Shown here in pieces: positions 10,081-18,677 of a stretch of 64,000 bases of DNA (positions are counted from its first letter, which is position 1; every line of letters starts with the position of its first letter). Both the position numbers and the translations under genes were made by a program. The notes below the pieces were generated by a model. The model worked only from the letters and a program-made list of their open reading frames with translations. It did no database searches and had not been told where the DNA came from. The stretch is taken from assembly GCA_025698865.1 (NCBI GenBank), contig JAILWQ010000002.1, positions 208,385 to 272,384 on the forward strand, given 5' to 3'. The stretch comes from Erythrobacter sp. Its GTDB lineage: Bacteria; Pseudomonadota; Alphaproteobacteria; Sphingomonadales; Sphingomonadaceae.

Positions 10081-10836
10081 GTGAAACGGAACGGCAGCAT
10101 TGGCATGGCAGCGCGTCTCGCGCCCGGCCTGCTTGCGGCCGCCGCGCTGATCGCCATTCCCTCCGCCGGTTATGCCGTGGTGACGGGCGGCTCCGTCCCC
10201 GTCGCGCAGGATCTCGAATTCGCGCCTTTCACTCCGGCCAATGTCGATCCGGCGCTGGCCCGCCATGTCGCTTCGATCATCGGGGAAGACGGGCTGCGCT
10301 TCACGCCCGCCGCGCGCCAGCACCGCAGCGAACGGACAGTGACGATGGCGGTCCGCGTCGACCGCAACACCGCGCGTGCGATCTCCGTGCGCAAGGCGAT
10401 CGACAGCGTCGCCGACGCCGAGCCTGGCCGGGGCTCGGCATCCTCGATCATCGCGCCCACCCGCTACAATCTCGGCATTGCCCGGGGATACCAGACCTTC
10501 GCCCAGCCGGCGCCCAAGGCGCTCGAGCTTCCCGCCGGCATTCGCAGCATAGCGATGCCCGACCTGTCGGATTATCGCACCGAGGAACGCGAAAAGCCGA
10601 GCCGGTTCAGCGCCCGCGTCCGTCAGGACGATGACGCTTCGGTCGGCCGCACCGCTCGCGCGATCGAGGGAACGGGCGAACGCAGCGTCGATTTCGCCGG
10701 CTCCTATCGCGTGCTGCGCAATCTCGACGTGACGGCTGGCGTCCGCGTGTCGCAGGATCGCAACCGCATTGCTCCGCTGACCGACGGGGTGGAAGACAGC
10801 CAAGCGGTCTATGTGGGAACCCAGTTCCGCTTCTGA
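10081..10836 (+). CDS. Exported protein of unknown function, possible outer-membrane end
   Basis: A 251-residue protein with a GTG start (an ATG at 10105 is the alternative). The signal peptide is clear (MAARLAPGLLAAAALIAIPSAGYA). The mature chain begins with FAPFTPANVDPALARHV and has no motif I recognise. The last 70 residues read like alternating beta strands (GSYRVLRNLDVTAGVRVSQDRNRIAPL) and the protein ends YVGTQFRF, with the terminal Phe typical of outer-membrane barrel strands. Too few strands are visible for a full barrel, so it may pack against a partner or simply be periplasmic. A strong terminator follows at 10865. Confidence 0.75.
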   Translation: MKRNGSIGMAARLAPGLLAAAALIAIPSAGYAVVTGGSVPVAQDLEFAPFTPANVDPALARHVASIIGEDGLRFTPAARQHRSERTVTMAVRVDRNTARAISVRKAIDSVADAEPGRGSASSIIAPTRYNLGIARGYQTFAQPAPKALELPAGIRSIAMPDLSDYRTEEREKPSRFSARVRQDDDASVGRTARAIEGTGERSVDFAGSYRVLRNLDVTAGVRVSQDRNRIAPLTDGVEDSQAVYVGTQFRF

Positions 10837-10864
10837 TCGCCGCCCGGCCGATCCGCTCTCCCGC

Positions 10865-10890
10865 AAAACCCCGTTTCGGCGGGGTTTTTC
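10865..10890 (+). terminator. Rho-independent terminator
   Basis: A 9-bp perfect stem AAAACCCCG / CGGGGTTTT with a TTTCGG loop, the descending arm running into TTTTTC. It closes the transcript of the exported protein that ends at 10836 and separates it from the reductase gene. Confidence 0.9.
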
Positions 10891-10953
10891 TTTGCCATGT
10901 CCCGATGCTGCCTTATGTCCGGGGCAATAAAGATCAACAAGGAGCGGATTCTC

Positions 10954-11676
10954 ATGGGCAAGGTGGCAATCGTGACCGGCGGCACCCGCGGCATCGGCCG
11001 CGCGATCTGCGAAGCATTGCGCGAGGATGGCTTCACCGTCGTCGCCAACTACGCCGGCAACGACGATGCGGCGAAGAAATTCACCGACGAGACCGGCATC
11101 GCCACCTACAAATGGGACGTCGGCGACCATGAGGCGTGCATCGATGGTTGCGCCCGCGTGACCGAGGAGGTCGGACCGATCCATGCCGTGGTCAACAATG
11201 CCGGCATCACGCGCGACGGCACGCTGCTCAAAATGAGTTTCGAGGACTGGAACGATGTCATGCGCATCAATCTGGGTGGATGCTTCAACATGGCCAAGGC
11301 GTGCTTCCCGGGCATGAAGGAACGCGGCTGGGGCCGGATCGTCAATATCGGCTCGATCAACGGGCAGGCGGGGCAATACGGCCAGGTCAACTACGCCGCC
11401 GCCAAGAGCGGCATTCACGGCTTCACCAAGGCGCTGGCGCAGGAAGGCGCGCGCTTCAGCATCACAGTCAATGCCATCGCGCCGGGCTATATCGACACCG
11501 ACATGGTCGCCGCCGTACCGGAGCCGGTGCTCGAGAAGATCGTCGCCAAGATACCCGTCGGTCGCCTCGGCCAGGCGCAGGAGATCGCCCGCGGGGTGAG
11601 TTTCCTATGCAGCGAAAATGCCGGTTTCGTCACCGGATCGACCATGAGTATCAATGGCGGCCAGCACATGTATTGA
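10954..11676 (+). CDS. phaB: Acetoacetyl-CoA reductase / SDR (PhaB-like)
   Basis: A 240-residue short-chain dehydrogenase. Cofactor motif TGGTRGIG lies near the N-terminus, NNAG at about 85, catalytic Ser in NIGSINGQAGQ, and the Tyr-Lys pair in YAAAKSG. GQYGQVNYAAAKSGIHGFTKALAQEGA and the GYIDTDMVAAVPE region are close to PhaB, the NADPH-dependent enzyme that makes (R)-3-hydroxybutyryl-CoA for polyhydroxybutyrate; FabG is the nearest alternative. AAGGAG at 10939 fixes the start at MGKVAIVTGG. No phaA or phaC is adjacent. The gene ends six bases before the response-regulator gene, so the two may be co-transcribed. Confidence 0.88.
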   Translation: MGKVAIVTGGTRGIGRAICEALREDGFTVVANYAGNDDAAKKFTDETGIATYKWDVGDHEACIDGCARVTEEVGPIHAVVNNAGITRDGTLLKMSFEDWNDVMRINLGGCFNMAKACFPGMKERGWGRIVNIGSINGQAGQYGQVNYAAAKSGIHGFTKALAQEGARFSITVNAIAPGYIDTDMVAAVPEPVLEKIVAKIPVGRLGQAQEIARGVSFLCSENAGFVTGSTMSINGGQHMY

Positions 11677-11682
11677 GGACCG

Positions 11683-12093
11683 ATGGCACGTATTATCTTT
11701 GCCGACGACGACCCCATCGTGGGGGCGATCGTCCAGAAAACATTGCTCGGTGCCGGGCATGCTGTCGGCGTGGTCGAGGATGGCGAGGCCGCCATCGCCG
11801 CTATTGTGCGGCGACGGCCGGATCTCCTCATCCTCGACATCACGATGCCGGGCATGACCGGTTCGGAAGTGCTCGACCGGGTGCGGCGCCATCCCGAATT
11901 GTGGGACCTGCCCGTCCTGATGCTGACCGGCCGTCGCTCGCAATCGGACGAGGATATCGCGATCCGCGCGGGAGCGACGGATTACCTGCGCAAGCCCTTC
12001 GACCCCGATCAGCTGATCGTGATGGTCGAGGCGCTGGCGCGGCCGGAAGAGGGCCGCGCCCCGCCCGGCGCCGCCCCCCGCCGCAGCATCTAG
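11683..12093 (+). CDS. Single-domain response regulator (CheY-like)
   Basis: A 136-residue receiver domain without an output domain. The acidic pocket is FADDDP (residues 6-10), the phosphoacceptor Asp is in LLILDITMPG (about 52), the Thr switch is MLTGR, and the Lys is in YLRKPFD. A Pro/Arg-rich tail of about 18 residues follows the domain. It should relay a phosphate to another protein or act in a phosphorelay; no histidine kinase lies nearby. It starts six bases after phaB and is convergent with the DUF4019 gene. Confidence 0.9.
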   Translation: MARIIFADDDPIVGAIVQKTLLGAGHAVGVVEDGEAAIAAIVRRRPDLLILDITMPGMTGSEVLDRVRRHPELWDLPVLMLTGRRSQSDEDIAIRAGATDYLRKPFDPDQLIVMVEALARPEEGRAPPGAAPRRSI

Positions 12094-12097
12094 GCGA

Positions 12098-12865
12098 TCA
12101 TCCGATCAGATAGCCGACCACCCTCCAGTCGGCCCCGTCACGCACCAGCGCGACGGTTTCCACCGTGTCCGGCTTGTTCGCGAAACTGGTGCGAAACTTG
12201 ATGACCCGGTGTCCGTTGGGCGGGGTCGGCACGATGTCCTGCGACATCAGTTCGCGCGAGACGACGGCGCCGAGCGGCACCCGCACCTCTTCCGACAGGC
12301 TCGACCAGAGATCGAGCGTGTTCTGTTTCCGGAAGGTGTTTCCCGTGGCCTCCCAGCTGGCCTGCCAGTTTCCGGCATCGACCAGCGCGAGCCAGGCACG
12401 CGCGTCGGCGAGGACCGTGCTTGCCGCAGTGTCGCTTTCGGTTGCGGTGGCAGGGCTTGGCTGGGTCATAGGTTGGGCGGGCGCGGTTTGCAGGGCAGCG
12501 GCCAGCGCCAGGGACGCAAGGACGATCGACATGGCAATTCCTCCGGTGATCCACAGGGCCTGATGCCGTGTGGTGAAGCCATCATCTGCAGTCACAGTGC
12601 CAGCCGGGTCATCCCCCAATTCCTTGGACCCAAGCGATTGGGGGGCATGTTCGGCCGTCCCCGCTTCTTCCGCGGCCAGCAGGCGACCGGCCTCCCGGCT
12701 GCTAGAAACCTCGAGCTTGCGGCGCGCATTGCGCAGGCGTTCGTTGACCGTGTGGATCGAGACATCCAGCCGCCGGGCGAGCGACTTCGCATCGTAGCCG
12801 CGCACGACGAGGCGCAAGGTCTGTTTTTCCTTCTCCGTCAGGGCTCCAAACCCGTGCGCCGTCAT
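12098..12865 (-). CDS. Membrane-bound HTH regulator with C-terminal DUF4019
   Basis: A 255-residue protein in three parts. Residues 8-52 are a LuxR/GerE-type helix-turn-helix (LTEKEKQTLRLVVRGYDAKSLARRLDVSIHTVNERLRNARRKL). Residues about 103-125 form one membrane helix (ALWITGGIAMSIVLASLALAAAL). The rest, DARAWLALVDAGNWQASWEATGNTFRKQ...to the C-terminus, matches DUF4019, predicted periplasmic. That order gives a ToxR-like one-component layout: DNA-binding end inside, sensor end outside. Known members occur in sphingomonads; ligand and targets are unknown. It is divergent from the ribbon-helix-helix gene, which is a possible target. Confidence 0.85.
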   Translation of the reverse strand: MTAHGFGALTEKEKQTLRLVVRGYDAKSLARRLDVSIHTVNERLRNARRKLEVSSSREAGRLLAAEEAGTAEHAPQSLGSKELGDDPAGTVTADDGFTTRHQALWITGGIAMSIVLASLALAAALQTAPAQPMTQPSPATATESDTAASTVLADARAWLALVDAGNWQASWEATGNTFRKQNTLDLWSSLSEEVRVPLGAVVSRELMSQDIVPTPPNGHRVIKFRTSFANKPDTVETVALVRDGADWRVVGYLIG

Positions 12866-12951
12866 CGCATCCGATTACCGCGTTCGGGCGAGGGCCGACC
12901 ACCCCAAAAAATTCGTATCGCCCCGGTGGCGCACAACCTAGAGTCTCCGCC

Positions 12952-13236
12952 GTGTCCGATCCCTATCATCCACCGGTCAAGCGCTCGCTCGCCATTGCGG
13001 GGCACAAGACCTCGATCAGTCTCGAGCCGCTATTCTGGGACATGCTGCGCATGGCTGCCACGCGCGAGAATGTCGCGATCAACGCTCTGGTCGCGCGGAT
13101 CGATGCCGAACGCATCCGGTCCCAGACCCCGCCCGGCCTCGCCAGCGCGATCAGAGTCTGGCTGGTCGAGGACTTGCGCGGAGGTAACGGTGGCGAAACC
13201 ACTCCCCACGCGACAGAAAGGGGCGACAGGTCCTGA
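12952..13236 (+). CDS. Ribbon-helix-helix domain protein
   Basis: A 94-residue protein with a GTG start. It begins KRSLAIAGHKTSISLEPLFWDMLRMAATRENVAINALVARID, which fits the RHH_4 family (beta strand then two helices; LEPLFWDxLxxAxxR is its signature), and LASAIRVWLVEDL is the second helix. Such proteins bind DNA as dimers and are often antitoxin-like or AlgZ-like, but no toxin gene is adjacent. The C-terminal tail is short and polar. Its 3' end overlaps the terminator stem at 13218-13249. Confidence 0.82.
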   Translation: MSDPYHPPVKRSLAIAGHKTSISLEPLFWDMLRMAATRENVAINALVARIDAERIRSQTPPGLASAIRVWLVEDLRGGNGGETTPHATERGDRS

Positions 13237-13257
13237 CCTCTCGCCCCTTCTTATTTC
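13218..13257 (+). terminator. Rho-independent terminator overlapping the RHH stop codon
   Basis: A 9-bp stem AAGGGGCGA / TCGCCCCTT whose loop contains the RHH gene stop codon and a small AGGT...ACCT inner helix, followed by CTTATTT. A ribosome at the stop codon would compete with hairpin formation. The adjacent 73-residue gene on the other strand ends at 13271. Confidence 0.65.
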
Positions 13258-13270
13258 TGTGTCAGAAAAG

Positions 13271-13492
13271 TCAGTATTTCGCGGTGGCGTCACTCGCCGG
13301 ATAGGTTTCGTCGAGCGCCTCGTCGGTCCGGCTCATCGGCTGGTTCGAGGTGGTCGACTCTGCCCCCGCGTTGCGGAACGCACCGCGCGGCTCGCCATCG
13401 GCGAACGCCACGCCATTCTTGTCCCGCTGGGACTGTTCGTAATATTTGTAACCGGCGTAACCAAGTGCGCCGAGTGCAAGAAGCCTGAGCAT
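13271..13492 (-). CDS. Small membrane-anchored protein (73 residues), unknown function
   Basis: Starts at MLRLLALGALGYAGYKYYEQ, a short membrane or signal-anchor helix rich in Gly and Tyr, after AAAGGAA. The remainder is polar and low in complexity (QSQRDKNGVAFADGEP...SRTDEALDETYPASDATAKY). The ending EALDETYPASD recurs in small alphaproteobacterial stress proteins, as far as I can recognise. A one-mismatch EcfG promoter (13518-13542) lies 26 bases upstream, which would fit a general stress role; that link is inference. A far longer frame on this strand runs through murA in another frame and is a shadow. Confidence 0.75.
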   Translation of the reverse strand: MLRLLALGALGYAGYKYYEQSQRDKNGVAFADGEPRGAFRNAGAESTTSNQPMSRTDEALDETYPASDATAKY

Positions 13493-13517
13493 GGTCGTAT
13501 TCCTTTCTTTGCGACCC

Positions 13518-13542
13518 AACGAACGGGGCGCAGGAAAGGTCC
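13518..13542 (-). promoter_or_regulatory. Candidate EcfG promoter of the 73-residue protein
   Basis: On the minus strand GGACC, 16 bases, then CGTT: one mismatch from GGAAC-N16-CGTT. It sits directly before the ribosome-binding site of the small gene starting at 13492. No rpoD-type promoter is evident in the 62-base gap. Confidence 0.3.
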
Positions 13543-13554
13543 GCACCCGATTGT

Positions 13555-14838
13555 TCAATCGTCGCCGACGCGTTCGATATCCGCGCCGACCAGCGCCAGC
13601 TTCTCCTCCAGCCGCTCGTAACCGCGGTCGAGGTGATAGATCCGGCGCACCTGCGTCTCTCCCTCGGCGGCAAGCGCGGCGATGATGAGGCTCATCGAGG
13701 CGCGCAGATCGGTCGCCATCACCTCCGCCCCCGTCAGGCGGTCGACGCCCTTGACGATGGCGGTGCGGCCCGACACCTCGATATCCGCGCCCATCCGGCG
13801 CAGCTCGGGCACGTGCATGTAGCGGTTCTCGAAGATCGTCTCGGTCAGGACGCTGGTGCCCTCGGCCTTGGTCAGCAGGCTCATCAGCTGGGCCTGCATA
13901 TCGGTGGCAAGGCCGGGATAGGGCGCGGTCGACAAGTTCACGCCTTTCAGCGGCCCGTTCGTGCGGACATGCACGCCGTCCTCCTCCACCTCGATCTCCA
14001 CGCCGATCGCGCGCAGCGCCTGGTTCGTCGCCGCCATCTCCTCGCCATTGGCGCCCTCGAGGAACACCTCGCCCCCGGTGATCGCCGCCGCGCAGGCATA
14101 GGAGCCCGCCTCGATCCGGTCGGCCATCACCTTGTAGGTCGCGCCGAAGAGCTTCTTCACGCCCCGGATCACCAGCTCGGAGCTGCCGATGCCCTCGATC
14201 TTCGCCCCCATCGCGACGAGCAGCTTGCACAGGTCGACGATCTCCGGCTCGCGCGCGGCGTTGCCGATGCGGCTGGTTCCCTTGGCGAGCACGGCGGCCA
14301 TCACCGCGTTCTCGGTCGCCCCGACCGAGACGATCGGGAAGTCGTATTCGCCGCCCGGCAGCCCCGTGGCCGGCGCCTTGGCCTTCACGTAACCCTCGGC
14401 CAGCTCGATCTCCGCGCCGAGCGCTTCGAGCGCCTTCAGATGCAGATCGATCGGCCGGTTGCCGATGGCGCAGCCGCCCGGCAGCGAAACCGTCGCTTCG
14501 CCCGTGCGCGCGAGTAGCGGGCCAAGCACAAGAATCGAGGCACGCATCTTGCGCACCAGATCGTAGGGCGCGACGTTGGAGGTGATCCGCGTCGCTTCCT
14601 GCGTAACGACGCGCCCGAACTCCTCGGGCCGCTTGCCGGGTATCGAGTGGGCGACGCCGAACTGCGTCATCAGATGCTGAAACCCGTCGATATCGGCGAG
14701 CCGCGGCAGATTGCGCAGCGTCACCGGCTCCTCGGTCAGCAGCGCGCAGGGAATGAGCGTCAGCGCAGAATTCTTCGCGCCGGAGATCGGCAGCGTCCCG
14801 GAAAGCCGGTTGCCGCCCTTGATGATGAGCTTGTCCAT
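13555..14838 (-). CDS. murA: UDP-N-acetylglucosamine 1-carboxyvinyltransferase
   Basis: A 427-residue cytoplasmic enzyme that transfers enolpyruvate from PEP to UDP-GlcNAc, the first committed step of peptidoglycan synthesis. The start [26 protein letters not shown] is the classical MurA N-terminus. The flexible-loop Cys that reacts with PEP (and with fosfomycin) is present in [33 protein letters not shown] and the end region are standard, as is the length. It lies 62 bases upstream of the 73-residue gene on the same strand, and 72 bases after the acyl-CoA ligase stop. Confidence 0.97.
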   Translation of the reverse strand: MDKLIIKGGNRLSGTLPISGAKNSALTLIPCALLTEEPVTLRNLPRLADIDGFQHLMTQFGVAHSIPGKRPEEFGRVVTQEATRITSNVAPYDLVRKMRASILVLGPLLARTGEATVSLPGGCAIGNRPIDLHLKALEALGAEIELAEGYVKAKAPATGLPGGEYDFPIVSVGATENAVMAAVLAKGTSRIGNAAREPEIVDLCKLLVAMGAKIEGIGSSELVIRGVKKLFGATYKVMADRIEAGSYACAAAITGGEVFLEGANGEEMAATNQALRAIGVEIEVEEDGVHVRTNGPLKGVNLSTAPYPGLATDMQAQLMSLLTKAEGTSVLTETIFENRYMHVPELRRMGADIEVSGRTAIVKGVDRLTGAEVMATDLRASMSLIIAALAAEGETQVRRIYHLDRGYERLEEKLALVGADIERVGDD

Positions 14839-14910
14839 GGACCCGACGCCTTAACTTATCGGCGCGCGCTGGCAAGGGAGGGCAAAAGGGAGGTGAACGG
14901 GTCGAGCAAG

Positions 14911-16443
14911 TCAGGCTTGCGGGCGAACGGCATACTCGTCGCGCAACTCGCGCTTGTAGAGCTTGCCGTTGGCCTCGCGGGGCAGGTCGGGGCGGAAGTC
15001 GAACTGGCGGGGCATCTTCACCTTGCTCAGACGCGGGGCGAGGAAAGCGCGCAGCGTGTCGGCCAAGTCCTCCCCCGCGTCGGCCATGTCGACCGGCTGG
15101 ACCACGGCGACGACCCGCTCGCCGAGATCGGGATCGGGCGCGCCGATCACTGCCGCGTCCATCACCAGCGGATGGGTGACGAGCAGGTTCTCGACCTCCT
15201 GCGGGTAGATATTGACCCCGCCAGAGATGATCATGTGGCTCTGGCGATCGGTCAGATAGAGAAACCCCTCCGTATCGACATGGCCGATATCCCCCAGTGT
15301 CATCCAGCCCTCGGGATGCGTCGCCTCGGCGGTCTTGGCGGGATCGTTGTGATAGGTCGGCAGGATTTCGTTCTCGAAATAGATGAGACCATTCTCGCCT
15401 GTCGGCAGCTCCTCGCCGTCCGGACCGCAGATGTGTAGCGTTCCGTGGATCGCCCGGCCCACCGTGCCGGGATGGGTGAGCCAGTCGGCAGCCTTGACCA
15501 GCGTCATGCCGATGCCCTCCGAGCCGGCGTAGTATTCGTTGATCATCGCCCCCCACCAGTCGATCATCGCCTGTTTGACCGGCACGGGGCACGGCGCGGC
15601 GGCGTGAAGCGCGCGGGCGTGGCTCGACAAGTCGAAGCCCGCGCGCTTCTCGGGCGCGAGCTTGAGCATCCGGACGAAATGGGTCGGCACCCACTGGCTG
15701 TCGGTGACGCGGTGGGTCTCGATCGCCCGGAGCGCGGCCAGGGGCTCGAACTTCTCCATCACGACCACCGTCCCACCCAGCCGGTGCGCCGTGGTGCACC
15801 ATCCCAGCGGGGCGGCGTGATAGAGCGGTGCGGGCGAGAGATAGACCATCGATCCGTCGGTCGGCATTCCCGCGCCCATCACCGCGAGGCCCACCAGCGC
15901 GGGAACCTCCTCGACATCGTCGGTCTGCGGGGGGCGGGGGCGCACGCCCTTGGGCCGGCCGGTCGTGCCGCTGGAATAGAGCATGTACTGGCCCGGCAGG
16001 GGATCGGCGAGCGGCTCGGCGCTCTGCGCTTCGATGGCGGCGGCAAGGTCCTCTTCCCCCTCGCCGCCGAGGATCAGGAATTCGCACTCCGGACACAGAT
16101 CGCGCAGCGCTGCGATTTCATGGGCGAACTTCGCCGAGGTGATCAGCAGCCGCGCGTCGCTGTCCTGCATTATGTAGGCGATTTCCGAAGCGGTCAGGCG
16201 GGTGGAGACCGGCACCATCATCGCCCCCGAACGCTGCGCCCCCCAGGCGAGCTGGAGGTAGAGCGCGTTGTTCTCCATCAGGATGGCGAAATGCCCTCCC
16301 GGGCCGAGACCGCGATCGCGCAAGACCCGGGCGAACCGGTTGGCGGTCTGGTCCATCTCGCCATAGGTCACCGTCTCGCCGCTTTCCGCCATGACGATCG
16401 CAGGATGGTCGGGACGCGAGCTCGCATGCGCAATCGGGTGCAT
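14911..16443 (-). CDS. AMP-dependent acyl-CoA synthetase / ligase
   Basis: A 510-residue adenylate-forming enzyme that activates a carboxylic acid as acyl-AMP and then acyl-CoA. The P-loop-like motif YSSGTTGRPKGV (about 163), NEYYAGSEG (about 305), the hinge Asp in GDIGHVDTEGFLYLTDR, and the C-terminal catalytic Lys in REANGKLYKRELR are all seen. SGGVNIYPQEVE is the usual linker. The substrate is unknown; the sequence is of the FadD3/FadD13 or cyclohexanecarboxylate-ligase type common in sphingomonads. The start at MHPIAHASSRP follows GAGGAGAGACAG; the upstream in-frame 39 residues are not family-like and cross a terminator. Confidence 0.9.
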   Translation of the reverse strand: MHPIAHASSRPDHPAIVMAESGETVTYGEMDQTANRFARVLRDRGLGPGGHFAILMENNALYLQLAWGAQRSGAMMVPVSTRLTASEIAYIMQDSDARLLITSAKFAHEIAALRDLCPECEFLILGGEGEEDLAAAIEAQSAEPLADPLPGQYMLYSSGTTGRPKGVRPRPPQTDDVEEVPALVGLAVMGAGMPTDGSMVYLSPAPLYHAAPLGWCTTAHRLGGTVVVMEKFEPLAALRAIETHRVTDSQWVPTHFVRMLKLAPEKRAGFDLSSHARALHAAAPCPVPVKQAMIDWWGAMINEYYAGSEGIGMTLVKAADWLTHPGTVGRAIHGTLHICGPDGEELPTGENGLIYFENEILPTYHNDPAKTAEATHPEGWMTLGDIGHVDTEGFLYLTDRQSHMIISGGVNIYPQEVENLLVTHPLVMDAAVIGAPDPDLGERVVAVVQPVDMADAGEDLADTLRAFLAPRLSKVKMPRQFDFRPDLPREANGKLYKRELRDEYAVRPQA

Positions 16444-16525
16444 CTGTCTCTCCTCGACGGCGACCTCTTTGAGCGGGTCGTCCGGTTGCGAGAAGAAACC
16501 TACCGGGCCGCGGCCATGGGGCAAG

Positions 16526-16554
16526 CAAAAAGGCGGCAGGTTGCCCTGCCGCCT
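16526..16554 (-). terminator. Rho-independent terminator of the M23 peptidase gene
   Basis: A 10-bp perfect stem AGGCGGCAGG / CCTGCCGCCT with a 4-base loop, followed on the minus strand by TTTTT. It lies between the M23 gene (ends 16591) and the acyl-CoA ligase start, so the ligase needs its own promoter. Confidence 0.9.
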
Positions 16555-16590
16555 CTTCACTACCGTCCAAGGTATATCCGGGAGTTCGGC

Positions 16591-17253
16591 TTACTCGTCG
16601 TCGCCGCCGCCCTTGCCGCCGTTATCGGCCATCGCGAGGCGCTCGCCATTCATGTAGGGCGTCGGATCGACCGCCAGCCCGGCGACGCGCACTTCGTAAT
16701 GGAGGTGCGGGCCGGTCGAGCGGCCGGTGGAGCCGACATAGCCGATGAGGTCGCCTTTGCGGACCCGGTCACCGGCCTTAACCTCGTAGCCCGACAGGTG
16801 GGCGAAGCGGGTCTGCATGTCGGCGCCATGCTCGATCGAGATGTAGTTGCCGTAGCTCGAGAACCACTCGGCCTTGCTGACATAGCCATCGGCCGTGGCA
16901 TAGACCGGAGTGCCGGAGGCGGCGGCCAGATCAATGCCCTTGTGGCCGCGCAGACCGCCGAGAACCGGATGGGTGCGCATGCCGAAATTGCTGCTGAGCC
17001 GCGCGTTTTCGAGCGGCATCTGCGAGGGAACCGACACCGCGCTGGCGGCCGGCGCGGGGTTCTCGGTCTTTTCCCAGCTGGCGAAGAGTTCCTGGAACTG
17101 GCGATCCGATCCGTCCCGCGTAACGCTGACGCCCGGCTGGACGTGGCGCACCGACGGGGCGAGTTCCGCCTCGTCAGCCTGCGCCGGAGCTGCTGCCATG
17201 GTAAGCCCGGCAGCGAGCGCGACCAGTTTGGCTTTCAGGATTGTCTTGATCAT
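16591..17253 (-). CDS. M23 family (LytM-type) peptidoglycan endopeptidase
   Basis: A 220-residue exported protein: signal peptide MIKTILKAKLVALAAGLTMAAAPAQA, a 60-residue linker, then a lysostaphin-like domain. The zinc ligands are visible: His and Asp in RGHKGIDLAA and the HxH in GPHLHYEVRV. NFGMRTHPVLGG and GNYISIEHGADMQTRFAHLSGY are conserved. It should cleave peptide cross-links in the periplasm, or serve as an amidase activator if inactive, but its active-site residues look complete. The C-terminus is a short Gly/Asp tail. It stands alone between a terminator and the DUF455 gene 150 bases upstream. Confidence 0.93.
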   Translation of the reverse strand: MIKTILKAKLVALAAGLTMAAAPAQADEAELAPSVRHVQPGVSVTRDGSDRQFQELFASWEKTENPAPAASAVSVPSQMPLENARLSSNFGMRTHPVLGGLRGHKGIDLAAASGTPVYATADGYVSKAEWFSSYGNYISIEHGADMQTRFAHLSGYEVKAGDRVRKGDLIGYVGSTGRSTGPHLHYEVRVAGLAVDPTPYMNGERLAMADNGGKGGGDDE

Positions 17254-17403
17254 GTGTCGGACCCGTCCTCGCGCAGGATCGCCGTCCTGCTTGTTCAGTG
17301 TGGACCGGTCTTCGCCCCCCGGCGAACCTACCCGACCGATCCGGATTTCCCAGCGCCGGAACCCCCCGCCGCTTTGTGAGTTACGGGTTAACGGGCAAAA
17401 GGT

Positions 17404-18207
17404 TTACGAAACAAGCGCGGCATAGAACTCGCGCGGTAAACCGGCTGATCGACGCGCCGAGTCGTTGAACGGGCCTTTCAAATGCCCGCCGAAATGCTGT
17501 TTGACCAATTTCTGCCATAATTCCCGTGGCATTTCGTCGCGCCGGGCGCTCACCTTATCGAACCACTTGGCACCGACGGCGACGTGGCGAATCTCGTCGT
17601 CAAGGATTCGTTCGAGGATAAGCGTGCCGTTCCGGTCTCCGAAATGCCGAACGCGCTCGATCGTCGCGGGTGTTACATCCAGCCCGCGCGCTTCCAGCAC
17701 CATCGGCACCACCGCCAGGCGCGCGGCCACATCATGCGCGGTGTCTCGGGCCGCCTGCCACAACCCGTCATGGGCGGGAAGCGCACCGTAATGCGAACCG
17801 AGCGCGCGCAACTTCCTGTCGATAAGCGCGAAATGCATGGCCTCGTCCGCCGCGACCGCGAGGAAGTCGGACACGAACGCCTCGCCCATTTCCGCTCCGA
17901 AGCGCCCGGCCATGTCGAGCGCGAGGTCGATGGCGACGAATTCGATATGCGCGATCGCATGCCACAGCGCGATCCGCCCACGCTCCGACCCGCCCTTGCC
18001 GCGCCGTGGCATCTTGCCGGGTGGAAGCAGTTCGGGCCGGGCAGGCCTTGCCGGAGCGTCGGGCATCGGTGCGGTCAGGTCGAAGGACAGCCGCCCGAGC
18101 CGCCAGTCGCGCGCGACCCGGCGGGCCGCGAACAGCTTGGCCTGCGGCTCGCCGGTCAGGAGGGCGGCGCGGATCGCATCGCCGAGGGCAGGACTGGCAT
18201 CGCTCAC
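17404..18207 (-). CDS. DUF455 ferritin-like protein
   Basis: A 267-residue protein of the DUF455 family, which folds as a ferritin-like four-helix bundle. Candidate diiron ligands are the Glu/His sets in ALWHAIAHIEFVAIDLALDMAGRF, FLAVAADEAMHFALIDRKL, and LILERILDDEIRHVAVGAKWF. Some family members have been linked with tRNA-hydroxylase-like or oxidase folds; the actual substrate is unknown. The GTG start overlaps the bcp stop codon (GTGA), so it is translated from the glnE-bcp-DUF455 transcript. Being beside a peroxiredoxin suggests oxygen or iron chemistry, by inference only. Confidence 0.88.
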   Translation of the reverse strand: MSDASPALGDAIRAALLTGEPQAKLFAARRVARDWRLGRLSFDLTAPMPDAPARPARPELLPPGKMPRRGKGGSERGRIALWHAIAHIEFVAIDLALDMAGRFGAEMGEAFVSDFLAVAADEAMHFALIDRKLRALGSHYGALPAHDGLWQAARDTAHDVAARLAVVPMVLEARGLDVTPATIERVRHFGDRNGTLILERILDDEIRHVAVGAKWFDKVSARRDEMPRELWQKLVKQHFGGHLKGPFNDSARRSAGLPREFYAALVS

Positions 18208-18677
18208 GCCGCGCGAACCGCCTCCAGCACGGCCTCGGCATGGCCCTTGACCTTCACCTTGTCCCACACCCGCTCGATCGTGCCGTCCGGGCCGACCAGA
18301 TAGGTGGTGCGGACCATGCCCATGAAGGTCTTTCCGTACATCTGCTTCTCGGTCCAGATGCCGAGCGCGTCGGACAGACCCCCGTCTTCGGCATCGGTCG
18401 CGAGATCCACGCCGAGGTCGTGCTTGGCGATGAAATTGCGGTGCTTCTGCGGGGAATCCTTGCTCACGCCCAGAAGCGCCGCGCCCGCATCGGCGAACTG
18501 CGAGGCGAGCGCGGTGAAATCCTTCGCCTCGGTCGTGCAGCCGGGCGTGTTGTCCCTGGGGTAGAAGAACAGGACCAGCCGGCGCCCCGCATAGTCTCCC
18601 GGCCTGACGGTTCCGCCGTCGGGCGTCTCCATCGCGATATCGGGCATCGGGTCGCCTTCGTGCGGTCTTTCCTTCAT
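18204..18677 (-). CDS. bcp: Thioredoxin-dependent thiol peroxidase (peroxiredoxin, BCP/PrxQ)
   Basis: A 157-residue peroxiredoxin reducing hydrogen peroxide and organic peroxides with thioredoxin. The peroxidatic Cys motif is LFFYPRDNTPGCTTEAKDF. The residue five after it, which is the resolving Cys in PrxQ, is not a Cys here (GCTTEAKDF), so it would act as a 1-Cys-type or use another partner. GVSKDSPQKHRNFIAKHDLGVDLATD and GMVRTTYLVGPDGTIERVW are standard. ATGA overlaps link it to glnE upstream and GTGA to the DUF455 gene downstream. Confidence 0.95.
   Translation of the reverse strand: MKERPHEGDPMPDIAMETPDGGTVRPGDYAGRRLVLFFYPRDNTPGCTTEAKDFTALASQFADAGAALLGVSKDSPQKHRNFIAKHDLGVDLATDAEDGGLSDALGIWTEKQMYGKTFMGMVRTTYLVGPDGTIERVWDKVKVKGHAEAVLEAVRAA

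Noticed and set aside
13271..16096. A 941-codon minus-strand frame through murA and the acyl-CoA ligase
   Set aside because: Only its last 73 codons, from the ATG at 13492, form a gene with a ribosome-binding site; the rest is out-of-frame.
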